64,000 nucleotides of DNA from Succinivibrionaceae bacterium (GCA_019420905.1 JAHZGH010000006.1:1-64000); one strand, 5' to 3'. Numbered from the stretch's first letter, positions 18,051 to 27,159 are shown. Translations and numbers: made by a program. Notes: generated by a model from the letters alone, not told the origin.

Positions 18051-19187
18051 ATGACATCTTCAAGATCTGTAGGGTATGATCGCTGGCTGCTTTTTGTTAT
18101 GGTGGTGCTTTTATGTATTGGGACGGTAATGATAAGTTCCGCCTCAGTCATGGAATCTTTCATGCGCTATGGCGATGAGCTATATCAGATGAAAAAGCAC
18201 ATCATGACTATAGTGATGGCTTTGTTTTGCGCAGTAATAACAGTGATGATTCCAACTAAAACTTTAAATAAGTTTTCTTTAGTTGGAATGATGCTGTCTT
18301 TAGCTTTATTGATTTTGGTCTTAATTGTAGGCCGTGAAATAAATGAGGCAAAACGCTGGATTAATTTAGGCTTTTTTAATTTACAGCCTGCGGAAGTCCT
18401 AAAGATCTGCTGGATTTTATATTTTTCAAGCTATACCACAAGAAAAATTGATGCTGTAAGTAATACTCTTTTAGGTTTTTTAAAACCTTTGGTTTTTATC
18501 GGAATTATGGCTGGACTGCTTTTAGCTCAGCCTGATTTTGGTTCAACCATGGTAGTGGCGTCTATAACTTTTGCTATTTTATGGGTAGCAGGAGCAGGCT
18601 TTATTAAATACGTTTTTGTATTATTAGTAGGAATGCTAGCTGCTTATTTAGTAGTGATAGCTCAGCCTTACCGTTTGCTGCGCATAACATCTTTTTTGGA
18701 CCCATGGGCAGATCAATTCGGTTCTGGATATCAGCTTACACAATCTCTTATGGCTTTTGGCCGAGGAGGCCTTTTTGGTAATGGTCTTGGAAATTCAATC
18801 CAAAAATTAGGCTATTTACCTGAGGCTCATAATGATTTTGTTATGGCTATCTTAGGTGAGGAATTTGGATTTATAGGCGTATGTGTAGTTTTATTATTAG
18901 AGATGGTGATTGTCTTTAAGGCTTTAAAATTGGCTTTTTCCATCTTAAGACACAATGCTTTATTTCAAGGTTATGTAGCCTATGGCATAGGCATATGGTT
19001 TTTTATTCAAACCGTAATCAATATTGGTGTGGCCTCAGGAACCTTTCCGACTAAAGGTCTAACCTTGCCCTTAATTAGTTATGGCGGCTCGGCGATGATC
19101 GTTAGTATGTGTGCTTGCGCGATTTTATTGCGTATAGATTATGAGTGGCGTAATCGTCAGTTTGGTTTTTCAAAAGATGAACAATAA
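18051..19187 (+). CDS. ftsW: Septal peptidoglycan glycosyltransferase FtsW (SEDS family)
   Basis: Polytopic SEDS protein that polymerises lipid II at the septum together with FtsI. 378 residues, about ten membrane helices, with the family runs QPAEVLKICWILY, QPDFGSTMV, the extracytoplasmic GYLPEAHNDFV loop and the C-terminal PLISYGGSAM. The ATG follows the murD stop without a gap. Confidence 0.97.
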   Translation: MTSSRSVGYDRWLLFVMVVLLCIGTVMISSASVMESFMRYGDELYQMKKHIMTIVMALFCAVITVMIPTKTLNKFSLVGMMLSLALLILVLIVGREINEAKRWINLGFFNLQPAEVLKICWILYFSSYTTRKIDAVSNTLLGFLKPLVFIGIMAGLLLAQPDFGSTMVVASITFAILWVAGAGFIKYVFVLLVGMLAAYLVVIAQPYRLLRITSFLDPWADQFGSGYQLTQSLMAFGRGGLFGNGLGNSIQKLGYLPEAHNDFVMAILGEEFGFIGVCVVLLLEMVIVFKALKLAFSILRHNALFQGYVAYGIGIWFFIQTVINIGVASGTFPTKGLTLPLISYGGSAMIVSMCACAILLRIDYEWRNRQFGFSKDEQ

Positions 19188-20247
19188 AAAAAGAATAATG
19201 ATCATGGCCGGAGGAACTGGCGGCCATGTATTTCCGGCCATAGCTATCGCAGATATATTGCGTAAAGAAGGCAATGAAATATTATGGCTAGGTACACACG
19301 GACGTATGGAGGAGCAATTAGTTCCAAAATATGGCTTCCCTTTAGAATTTATTGATGTCAAAGGTATAAGACGTAATGGTCTTATGGCTAAGCTACGTGC
19401 TCCATTTATGATTTTTAAGGCAATTTTAGAGGCTTTAAAAATTATCAATAAGTTTAAGCCTGATGTGGTTTTGGGAATGGGCGGATATGCTTCAGGTCCA
19501 GGTGGAGTGGCTGCTTTTTTAAAGAGAATTCCTATTGTAGTACATGAGCAAAATGCTGCTGCAGGCTTAACTAATAGATTGCTATTTAAAATATCAAAAG
19601 TAGTTATGCTAGGATTTCCCGGAGCTTTTAGCGGAGCTAAAGTTAAGCTGGTAGGTAATCCTATTCGTGAGGATATTATTTCTTTACATAATCGTAAACG
19701 TGATTTTACTCATGAAGATTTAAATATAGCGATTGTTGGAGGGTCTTTAGGGGCTCAGGCCTTGAATGAATTGGTTCCTCAAGCTTTGAAGCAATGTAAA
19801 AATCGTCATATAAAAGTTACTCATCAATGCGGTAAAAATAATGAAGAATCCGTGAAGAAAGCTTATGCTAATGCCGGTTTTAAATACGCTGTAAGTGAAT
19901 TTATTTCTGATATGCAAAGCCTGTATGCACAAAATGATTTGATTATTTGCAGAGCTGGGGCTTTAACTGTAGCTGAAACTGCAGCTTCCGGTATACCGGC
20001 AATTTTTGTGCCGCTTCCTTCGGCTGTAGATGATCATCAAACTAAAAATGCTAAATTTATGGAAAAATGTCAGGCAGCGCTGGTTTGTCCGCAACATAGC
20101 TTAAATGCTGAAAATTTATCTGAGATTATTGATAGCTTAAATAATGACCGACAGAAATTGGCATCCATGTCTGAAAATGCTTATGCTAATGCCGTATTAG
20201 ATGCAGCTTATAAAGCCTGTGACATTATTATTAAAGCAAGTAAGTAA
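19177..20247 (+). CDS. murG: Lipid II synthase MurG (GlcNAc transferase)
   Basis: Peripheral membrane GT28 glycosyltransferase that adds GlcNAc to lipid I. The frame is open from 19141, but ATG 19177 is chosen because the protein then begins MNNKKRIMIMAGGTGGHVFP, as in relatives; this overlaps ftsW by 11 bases. 356 residues, with GGTGGHVFPAIAIA near the N terminus, VLGMGGYASGP, HEQNAAAG, and the UDP-GlcNAc site ICRAGALTVAE near 255-265. Confidence 0.96.
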   Translation: MNNKKRIMIMAGGTGGHVFPAIAIADILRKEGNEILWLGTHGRMEEQLVPKYGFPLEFIDVKGIRRNGLMAKLRAPFMIFKAILEALKIINKFKPDVVLGMGGYASGPGGVAAFLKRIPIVVHEQNAAAGLTNRLLFKISKVVMLGFPGAFSGAKVKLVGNPIREDIISLHNRKRDFTHEDLNIAIVGGSLGAQALNELVPQALKQCKNRHIKVTHQCGKNNEESVKKAYANAGFKYAVSEFISDMQSLYAQNDLIICRAGALTVAETAASGIPAIFVPLPSAVDDHQTKNAKFMEKCQAALVCPQHSLNAENLSEIIDSLNNDRQKLASMSENAYANAVLDAAYKACDIIIKASK

Positions 20248-20257
20248 AAGGTATTTT

Positions 20258-21691
20258 ATGATTGACGATAAGATTAAGCAGACTTTAAAAGTCCCACTAA
20301 TGCATAAGGTTAAGTGTATTCACTTTGTGGGTATCGGCGGAGCTGGCATGTGCGGCATTGCAGAGGTTCTACGTAATGAAGGCTACACAGTTACAGGCTC
20401 AGATATTGTTGCATCCAAAGTTACCGAGCGGTTAGAGGGATTAGGCATAAAAGTTTTTATAGGACATACTAAGGAAAATGTCAGCGGTGCTAGCGTAGTT
20501 GTAGTGTCATCTGCCATTCATAAAGGCAATCCTGAAATTGAGGAAGCGTTTAAAAGACACATTCCTGTAGTTCGCCGTGCAGAAATGCTAGGAGAGCTGA
20601 TGCGGTATCGCTATGGTATTGCTATTTGCGGAACTCATGGAAAAACTACCACTACAAGTTTGATTTCTTCTATTTTTGCGCAAGCTAAGCTTGACCCTAC
20701 TTTTGTAATTGGGGGACTTTTAAATTCAGCAGGAACTAATGCTCGTTTAGGTACAGGACGTTATCTTATTGCCGAGGCAGATGAGTCTGACGCTTCATTC
20801 TTGCATTTACAGCCGATGATGACGGTTGTCACTAATATTGAGCCTGATCATTTAGATACCTATGGAGGTGATTTTAATCGCTTGTTAGATACCTTCGTAG
20901 AATTTTTACATAATTTGCCATTTTATGGGGTGGCTGTCTGCTGTATTGATGATCCTCATGTAAGAGCAATACTTCCGAAAATTGGCCGAGCAATCATAAC
21001 TTATGGTGAAAGCGAGGATGCTGATTTTAGAGTTGCTGATTTCAAAGAGCTTGGCCCTAAGAGCTGTTTTATGGTTTATCGTCGTAATGGCTCTCCAATT
21101 AAGGTTGAGCTGCCGATTCCAGGACTGCATATGGCCAAAAATGCAGCTGCCGCAATAGCTGTTGCTTTGGAAGAAGGCATTGCAGAGGAGACAATTGTAG
21201 AGGCACTGAAATTATTCTCCGGAGTAGGTAGGCGTTTCCAAAATTATGGAGAATTTTGTTTGCCAAATGGGCATAAGATTACTTTAGTCGATGATTATGG
21301 ACATCATCCGACTGAAATTTTGGCAACTATTAAAGCGGCAAGACAGGCCTATCCTGGCAAAAAGCTCTGTATGGTTTTTCAGCCGCATAGATATACGCGT
21401 ACACGAGATTTGTATGAGGATTTTGTTAGAGTATTGCAAGAGGTTGATGAGCTGGTACTAGTGGAAGTTTATCCGGCAGGAGAAGCCCCTATTGTAGGAG
21501 CTGATGGACGTCATTTGTGCCGCTCTATTCGTGCAAAAGGTAAGATTGAACCGCACTTTGCTCAAAGCGTCGCGGAAGTGCCTGCAATTTTAGAGAGCAT
21601 TTTACCGGATAAAGCTTTGCTGTTAACTCAAGGAGCAGGCAATGTAGTTCAGGTTGCTCGTAATTTGAGTAAGATGTGGGCTGCTAAATAA
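20258..21691 (+). CDS. murC: UDP-MurNAc--L-alanine ligase MurC
   Basis: First Mur ligase, adding L-alanine to UDP-MurNAc. The frame runs from 20201, but ATG 20258 has an AAAAGG site and gives the normal N terminus (MIDDKIKQTLK, then HFVGIGGAGMCGIAEVL). 477 residues with ATP loop CGTHGKTTTTSL, ADESDASFLHL, and DDYGHHPTE. In E. coli ddlB separates murC from ftsQ; here ftsQ follows after 9 bases, so D-Ala-D-Ala ligase must be encoded elsewhere. Confidence 0.97.
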   Translation: MIDDKIKQTLKVPLMHKVKCIHFVGIGGAGMCGIAEVLRNEGYTVTGSDIVASKVTERLEGLGIKVFIGHTKENVSGASVVVVSSAIHKGNPEIEEAFKRHIPVVRRAEMLGELMRYRYGIAICGTHGKTTTTSLISSIFAQAKLDPTFVIGGLLNSAGTNARLGTGRYLIAEADESDASFLHLQPMMTVVTNIEPDHLDTYGGDFNRLLDTFVEFLHNLPFYGVAVCCIDDPHVRAILPKIGRAIITYGESEDADFRVADFKELGPKSCFMVYRRNGSPIKVELPIPGLHMAKNAAAAIAVALEEGIAEETIVEALKLFSGVGRRFQNYGEFCLPNGHKITLVDDYGHHPTEILATIKAARQAYPGKKLCMVFQPHRYTRTRDLYEDFVRVLQEVDELVLVEVYPAGEAPIVGADGRHLCRSIRAKGKIEPHFAQSVAEVPAILESILPDKALLLTQGAGNVVQVARNLSKMWAAK

Positions 21692-21700
21692 GGTGCTTGT

Positions 21701-22477
21701 GTGGAAAGAAAGATCTCTCGTGGTTATTTTATTGGAGGGTTGCTGTTTGCTCTTATATTGATTATTACGGTCATTAAGGGAGATATGTTATTAAAACAAT
21801 TGCTCTCTGAGGATGATATGTTGCCTGTTAGAGCGGTACAAATCGATGGGGCATTACAGCAATTAACTCGCAAACAAATTGCAGATCTTACAGGCAGAGT
21901 CTGCGCTGGTGAAAATATTGCCACTTTAGATCTCAGTCTTTTGCATAAAACTTTAATGTCAGAACCATGGGTGGCAGAAGTTGCGATAAAGAAAAAAATG
22001 CCTGATACACTGGTTATTTCTTTAGTTGAACATGTGCCTGCCGCCTATTGGAATGAAAAAGGCTTTTATGATGCTAAAACTGAATCGGTTTTTTATCCTA
22101 AGAATAATATTTTTAGCGCTCCTTTAGTCAGATTGGGAGCAGAACGCGATAATTTAGCTAAAGAAGTTTATGACAGCGCTGTACTGTTTATTCATCTTAT
22201 GCAGGGCAGTTCTTATCAAATGTACGCCTTATATTTAGATAAGGTTCACAGTTATATACTTACACTCAACAATAAAACTAAAACTCGTTTAATTTTAGGA
22301 CGAGGACGAAATGCATCTGTTGTAAGATTAAAGCGCTTTTTAAAGGCTTTTCCCCATACAGGCTTAGATCTTGATGATGTAGCTTATGTGGATTTGCGTT
22401 ATGACGTAGGTTTTGCCGTTGGTAAAGTAGAGAATTCAGGAGACAATAAGAATGGGGCTGTTCCAAAAAAGCAATAA
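21701..22477 (+). CDS. ftsQ: Cell division protein FtsQ
   Basis: Bitopic divisome scaffold that recruits FtsL and FtsB. 258 residues: short cytoplasmic tail, membrane helix at about 10-28, POTRA domain at about 42-110 (VRAVQIDGALQQLTRKQI), then the beta domain with the conserved end YVDLRYDVGFAV. It starts with GTG after an AAGGTG site and overlaps ftsA by 26 bases. Confidence 0.94.
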   Translation: MERKISRGYFIGGLLFALILIITVIKGDMLLKQLLSEDDMLPVRAVQIDGALQQLTRKQIADLTGRVCAGENIATLDLSLLHKTLMSEPWVAEVAIKKKMPDTLVISLVEHVPAAYWNEKGFYDAKTESVFYPKNNIFSAPLVRLGAERDNLAKEVYDSAVLFIHLMQGSSYQMYALYLDKVHSYILTLNNKTKTRLILGRGRNASVVRLKRFLKAFPHTGLDLDDVAYVDLRYDVGFAVGKVENSGDNKNGAVPKKQ

Positions 22478-23834
22478 TAAGCAACAACCAGGGCAAAAAA
22501 AAGATGAGACTGAAGTACAGTTGGCCTTGGATATTGGCTCTTCAAAAATTCGTTTGATTGCAGGTAAGGTTCTTGAAGACAAATCGGTTTTAGTTTTAGG
22601 CTACATGGAAGTTCCCAGCGTAGGCGTAAGTAAGGGAGCTGTTACCGATATTGCTCTTTTAAGTTCAGCTATAGCTGATCTTATTCGTAAGTTTACTGAT
22701 GCTTATAAAATCAATGTTGATCACTTAACTGTGGGTTTTCCAAGCTGTTTTGCTTTAGCAGAGAATCAGCAGGGAACGGCAACTGTGCAGTCAGGAAAAG
22801 TTACAGCAGAAGATCGAGACAGCGCAATCAAAAATGCAAAAGCAGGCATTCAAAATATTGATGAGACCAAGTTTAAGATTGTTCATATTATTCCGCAAAA
22901 CTATATTACTGAAACTTCAGATGAGATTTATAACCCTATAGGACAATATGCCAAAAAGATTGGAGTTTGTGTACATATAATAGGTATCAAGCTTTCACAT
23001 ATAAAAAATATTGAAAGTGTTTTAAAGTCTATCAATCCCGATTTGCGTATTGATTCTGACGTAAATAATGATAATGCCGCATCTGATGCAGTTTTAACTG
23101 AAAGTGAAAAGGAAATCGGCGTATGCCATATTGATATTGGTAAAGGTACTGTTGGAGTAAGTGTTTATGATAAGAAGCATCGTGTAATCAGCTTCGGCAT
23201 AAACGATGGCGGTGTCTTTATAGACGATGAAATTGCTAGATTTTATGGCATAAATATGAACGTTGCAGAAAAAATACGCATTCAGCTGGGAGTTGCAAGA
23301 GAAGATTATCTATTAGAAAGTGATTACGCAGAGCTAGATGTTCATCTGCATGGCAGTGATCCAAATCAGAGTAACGTCATTAAAGTAAAAAAGGCAGATA
23401 TTTCTTATTTTATTAACAAGAATCTTACTAATATTTTCCGTAAGGTTATAGATCATATCGATCTTGAAGCAAAGGTAAATAAATTAAATGGAAAAAGTTT
23501 ATCTTTGGGCGCTGGTTTTGTGATTACAGGCGGTGTGGCTAAGACTCCTTATATAGATCAAGTACTTGAAAATATTATCTTTAATAGAGGTGATAATACA
23601 GAAATTTTGATCAACAGAAAATTCCGTATAGGTATTCCTCGAGGAGTAGAAGTTGCGCCTGGAGCTTGTGATAAAGAAATTTTAGAAGACCCAGATAAAT
23701 CAGTAATTATAGGTCTTTTAAGATGTGCTCAGGACAGCATCGAATCTCAGCTTGAACAAAAGCGCACTCAAAATACCAATTCACACCGCAGTTTTATGCG
23801 AGGCATGGTTGATTGGTTTAAGCGTGAGCTCTAA
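22452..23834 (+). CDS. ftsA: Cell division protein FtsA (actin-like FtsZ anchor)
   Basis: Actin-family ATPase that tethers FtsZ polymers to the membrane. 460 residues, about 40 more than E. coli FtsA; the extra residues lie in the Q/K-rich N terminus and an insert near 210-220. Motifs: ALDIGSSKIRLIAGKV, CHIDIGKGTVGVSV (phosphate 2), LGAGFVITGGVAKTPYI (adenosine). The C-terminal amphipathic helix (MRGMVDWFKREL) that binds the membrane is intact. AGGAG lies 8 bases before the ATG, inside ftsQ. It must serve two FtsZ proteins if both are made. Confidence 0.96.
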   Translation: MGLFQKSNNKQQPGQKKDETEVQLALDIGSSKIRLIAGKVLEDKSVLVLGYMEVPSVGVSKGAVTDIALLSSAIADLIRKFTDAYKINVDHLTVGFPSCFALAENQQGTATVQSGKVTAEDRDSAIKNAKAGIQNIDETKFKIVHIIPQNYITETSDEIYNPIGQYAKKIGVCVHIIGIKLSHIKNIESVLKSINPDLRIDSDVNNDNAASDAVLTESEKEIGVCHIDIGKGTVGVSVYDKKHRVISFGINDGGVFIDDEIARFYGINMNVAEKIRIQLGVAREDYLLESDYAELDVHLHGSDPNQSNVIKVKKADISYFINKNLTNIFRKVIDHIDLEAKVNKLNGKSLSLGAGFVITGGVAKTPYIDQVLENIIFNRGDNTEILINRKFRIGIPRGVEVAPGACDKEILEDPDKSVIIGLLRCAQDSIESQLEQKRTQNTNSHRSFMRGMVDWFKREL

Positions 23835-23922
23835 TAAACAATTTATATTTAAAAAGTTTAAAAGCTGTAGAATATGTTATAAGTAATAAGAAGAAAAGTC
23901 AGGTTTTTAGAGAGTTATAAAA

Positions 23923-25314
23923 ATGAGCGATTTTCGTGTCGAATCGGTTTCAAATAATACCCCAGATACGGGGATCACCCCATCAAATAGCTGCGTTATA
24001 AGAGTTATTGGTATTGGTGGCGGTGGCGGCAATATGTTGCAACACATGATAAATGAAAGCCTAAATGGCGTGGAATTTATCGCAGTTAATACTGATAGCC
24101 AAGCTTTAAAGAAATCTTCATCTCCGACTAAAGTACAGATAGGAGTAAAGCTTACTGACGGCTTAGGAGCAGGCTGTGACCCTAATAAAGGGCGCAAAGC
24201 TGCAGAGGAAAGTAAGGAAGATATCAAGAAGCTTTTACAAAGTTCAGATATGGTATTTATTACCGCCGGCATGGGCGGCGGTACTGGTACTGGTGCAGCA
24301 CCGATTATAGCTGAAATTGCTAAAGAGTCAGGAGCCTTAACAGTTGCTGTTGTTACAAAGCCTTTCAAATTTGAAGGAAAGCGTCACATGATTAATGCTG
24401 ATTCAGGCATAACTGAATTATCTAAGCATGTTGACTCTTTGATTGTAATTGATAATGATAAGCTGTTAAGAAATTTAGGCGCTAATGTAACTATTGTTAA
24501 TGCTTTTAATGCAGCTAATGATGTTTTATTAAACGCCGTTCGCGGCATTACAGATTTTATTACTAACCCAGGATATATCAATCTTGACTTTGCCGATGTG
24601 CAGACGGTAATGCGTGGCAGAGGTCATGCAATGATTGGCTCTGGTGTTGGTCAGGGAGCAAATTTTGTTGAAGATGCTGTTGAACGTGCTATCCATAGCC
24701 CTTTAATTGAACCTGTTGATGTTTCTTCTGCTGCCGGACTTTTAGTTAACGTGCGCGTAAATCCTAATTTCCCGATCACTAAGTGGGAAGAAGTCTGCAA
24801 TGCAGTGCAGGCATATGCAGATGAGGAAGCCGATTGCAAGTTTGGTATGACCTTTGATGAGAGTATTTCTGAGGACCAGATAGCGATTACTATTTTAATA
24901 ACCGGAATATCTGCAAATGATGATAATGCTTTGGATGCACCTATGCAGCAGATGCAGCAAGGTCAGCCTCAGCAAGTTTCTCCGCAAATGCGGAATAATA
25001 TGCGTCCTTTCGCGCCTAACCGTAATTTCTTTGAGGGCGTAAAAAATAATGTTCAGATGGGTGCTATGCCTCAAAGAGAAATGCGTCAGCAGATGAGTCC
25101 TAATTTTAATCAATATCAGCAGCAGGTTCCACCTCAGATGATGCAGCAGCCTCAAAGAGAGAGGAGAATGCCAATTTTTGAGTCTAACCTGGATGAAGAG
25201 ATTACTATTACAAGGACACAGAATGCAGATAATCAGATGCATTCGCGATCTCAAGAAGATAAAAATGCTGATTTGTGGGATATGCCCCCAATTTTAAGAA
25301 GCAAATCTGAGTAA
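23923..25314 (+). CDS. ftsZ: Cell division protein FtsZ, first copy (FtsZ1)
   Basis: Tubulin-like GTPase forming the division ring. 463 residues. Core at about 24-330 with the GTP signature GMGGGTGTG (116-124) and synergy loop NLDFADV (220-226), so GTP binding and hydrolysis should be normal. A Q/M/P-rich linker covers about 331-448. The C-terminal peptide DLWDMPPILRSKSE keeps the D-x-P-x-x-L-R pattern that binds FtsA, ZipA and ZapD. Its place after ftsQ-ftsA marks it as the ancestral copy. A strong terminator follows at 25321-25350. Confidence 0.98.
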   Translation: MSDFRVESVSNNTPDTGITPSNSCVIRVIGIGGGGGNMLQHMINESLNGVEFIAVNTDSQALKKSSSPTKVQIGVKLTDGLGAGCDPNKGRKAAEESKEDIKKLLQSSDMVFITAGMGGGTGTGAAPIIAEIAKESGALTVAVVTKPFKFEGKRHMINADSGITELSKHVDSLIVIDNDKLLRNLGANVTIVNAFNAANDVLLNAVRGITDFITNPGYINLDFADVQTVMRGRGHAMIGSGVGQGANFVEDAVERAIHSPLIEPVDVSSAAGLLVNVRVNPNFPITKWEEVCNAVQAYADEEADCKFGMTFDESISEDQIAITILITGISANDDNALDAPMQQMQQGQPQQVSPQMRNNMRPFAPNRNFFEGVKNNVQMGAMPQREMRQQMSPNFNQYQQQVPPQMMQQPQRERRMPIFESNLDEEITITRTQNADNQMHSRSQEDKNADLWDMPPILRSKSE

Positions 25315-25320
25315 AAATAA

Positions 25321-25350
25321 AAAGGCAACTTTATAAAAGTTGCCTTTTTT
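25321..25350 (+). terminator. Terminator of the dcw operon after ftsZ1
   Basis: AAAGGCAACTTT (25321-25332) pairs perfectly with AAAGTTGCCTTT (25336-25347) over a 3-base loop, followed by T to 25350. It should stop most dcw transcription before the second ftsZ. Confidence 0.95.
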
Positions 25351-25377
25351 AACAAAAGTCTTTTCTGTAGCTATAAT
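25349..25377 (+). promoter_or_regulatory. Sigma-70 promoter of the second ftsZ
   Basis: TTAACA (25349-25354, 5 of 6 matches to TTGACA) and TATAAT (25372-25377, perfect) are separated by exactly 17 bases. The -35 overlaps the end of the ftsZ1 terminator. Predicted start near 25384 leaves a leader of about 30 bases before the ATG at 25415. Confidence 0.8.
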
Positions 25378-25414
25378 TAGCTTATTATCCAAAGCATTTT
25401 ATAAAGAGATACCC

Positions 25415-27154
25415 ATGACTGATTACCATTTAGATACTGCACAAATAAATGACAGTGCGGATGATATAAATCCGTTAGAAACTCGCCATGTTTTGGTGAT
25501 AGGTGTAGGAGGCGGCGGCTGTAATGCTTTACAGCACGCTATAAATGAGCGTATTGATGGCGTTAAATTCATAGCTATAAATACAGATACACAGTCTTTA
25601 CGTAAATCTACAGCGCATTTAAAGGTACAGATTGGAGTTAATCAGACTGGAGGCCTAGGAGCTGGCTGTGATCCAAATAAAGGCTTTTTGGCAGCTCAAG
25701 AGAGCCTTGCCGATATAAAAGCTATTTTAAAAGGCGCAGATATGGTCTTTATCACTGCAGGTATGGGGGGAGGCACAGGTACAGGTGCAACTCCTTTAAT
25801 TGCAAAGGTTGCTCACGATTTAGGAGCTTTAACCGTAGGTGTGGTAACAAGACCCTTTAAGTTTGAAGGAAGGCGTCATATTGCAAATGCTAATGAAGGT
25901 ATTGCTGAACTTTCAAAGCATATTGATTCTCTTTTAGTTATAGATAACGACAAGCTTTTACGAAATTTAGGATCTGGCATAACTTTAGTAGATGCTTTTA
26001 AAGCTTGCGATGATGTTCTTTATCACGCTGTACGCGGAATTACTGATTTTATTGTAAATCCTGGATTTATTAACGTTGACTTCAATGACGTTTTAACAGT
26101 GATGCGTGGTCGCGGTTTTGCAATGATAGGTACAGGTTATGGTAAAGGTGTAAATTGCGTAGCAGATGCTGTAAAAAGTGCGATTTGCTCTCCTCTTGTG
26201 GATTCAATCGTTTTATCTTCTGCTGCTGGATTACTAGCTAATTTACGTATAAGTTCATCGTTTCCTATCAATCTTGTTAATGATGTATGTAATTCATTAC
26301 AAGAATATGCTAATGAAGAGGCTGATTTTAAATTTGGCATGATTTACGACGAGACTTTAGAAAGTGATGAATTGCATCTTACTGTTTTAATTACAGGCAT
26401 TACCCAGCAGGAATCTTTAGAAAAAGAGTCCGTGAATAAGCAGTCTCAGCAATATCAGCAAGATGCTATGCAAAGTCAGCAAAGACCGCAAGCATTGTAT
26501 TCTAAGGCTTCACTAGCACGAGGTGGAAATCAGGGAAATATCAATGCTTATAATAATTTGCAGCATATGCAATATGAGGCAAACCCTAGCCGCGGAACAG
26601 ACCAAAATAGGCTTCAATCTCAAAGCCAGATAAGAAATTCTTATGATCCTAAGCAATTTCAAAGCTCTAGTCCTATGTTTAATAGAGATAACTATTTTAA
26701 GCAGAGCTCAGCGCCGAATTATGGAACAAATAATTTAAGTGATAGCCGTTATCAAAATAACAGTATTGATGTAAGAGTTAATGATCAAAGAGGAGCACAA
26801 TCTTTTTATCAAAATATTCCCCAGAATTCTAATGGCTATCAAACTCAGAATTTTTATCAGAGAAATCTTGGAGAATTTAATAGTCAGAATGTAAGGACAG
26901 ATCCTTATATATATAGAAATGAAATGCAAAAAGCATATCCGCAGAGCCAGCAAGGAAACAATGCATATAACAAGGAAAATATTGCACAACCTTCTAATAT
27001 ACAAAGAAATTCTGAGATGCAAAATTATGTTTATAACCAAAACTATGAGATAAGATCTCAAGAGCAGGATCAGGGGAAAATTTTTTCTAAGGATAGACAA
27101 GGTGAGGTTGATGATTTAGAGCTGCCACCAATTCTTAACCGTCGAATTCGTTAA
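25415..27154 (+). CDS. Second FtsZ paralogue (FtsZ2) with long Q/N-rich linker
   Basis: Tubulin-like GTPase of 579 residues. Core residues 24-330 align with FtsZ1 without gaps, about 60 % identical by hand count. The GTP signature GMGGGTGTG (116-124) and synergy loop NVDFNDV (220-226, both catalytic Asp kept) are intact, so it should bind and hydrolyse GTP. Residues about 331-563 form a linker rich in Q, N, S and Y, roughly twice the FtsZ1 linker. The end DDLELPPILNRRIR resembles the partner-binding peptide but finishes in basic residues. The frame extends back to TTG 25340, but that lies inside the terminator and before the promoter; ATG 25415 aligns with the FtsZ1 start. It has its own promoter and terminator. 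Its role is not known; candidates are a modulator of the Z ring or a stage-specific filament. Confidence 0.95.
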   Translation: MTDYHLDTAQINDSADDINPLETRHVLVIGVGGGGCNALQHAINERIDGVKFIAINTDTQSLRKSTAHLKVQIGVNQTGGLGAGCDPNKGFLAAQESLADIKAILKGADMVFITAGMGGGTGTGATPLIAKVAHDLGALTVGVVTRPFKFEGRRHIANANEGIAELSKHIDSLLVIDNDKLLRNLGSGITLVDAFKACDDVLYHAVRGITDFIVNPGFINVDFNDVLTVMRGRGFAMIGTGYGKGVNCVADAVKSAICSPLVDSIVLSSAAGLLANLRISSSFPINLVNDVCNSLQEYANEEADFKFGMIYDETLESDELHLTVLITGITQQESLEKESVNKQSQQYQQDAMQSQQRPQALYSKASLARGGNQGNINAYNNLQHMQYEANPSRGTDQNRLQSQSQIRNSYDPKQFQSSSPMFNRDNYFKQSSAPNYGTNNLSDSRYQNNSIDVRVNDQRGAQSFYQNIPQNSNGYQTQNFYQRNLGEFNSQNVRTDPYIYRNEMQKAYPQSQQGNNAYNKENIAQPSNIQRNSEMQNYVYNQNYEIRSQEQDQGKIFSKDRQGEVDDLELPPILNRRIR

Positions 27155-27159
27155 AGTTG

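Noticed and set aside
25340..25414. Upstream extension of FtsZ2 starting at TTG 25340, which would add a hydrophobic, signal-like 25 residues
   Set aside because: The TTG lies inside the ftsZ1 terminator and before the ftsZ2 promoter, and ATG 25415 aligns exactly with the FtsZ1 start.
26735..27100. 121-codon minus-strand frame opposite the FtsZ2 linker
   Set aside because: It is a by-product of the Q/N-rich codons on the plus strand; its L/I-rich translation has no sensible pattern.
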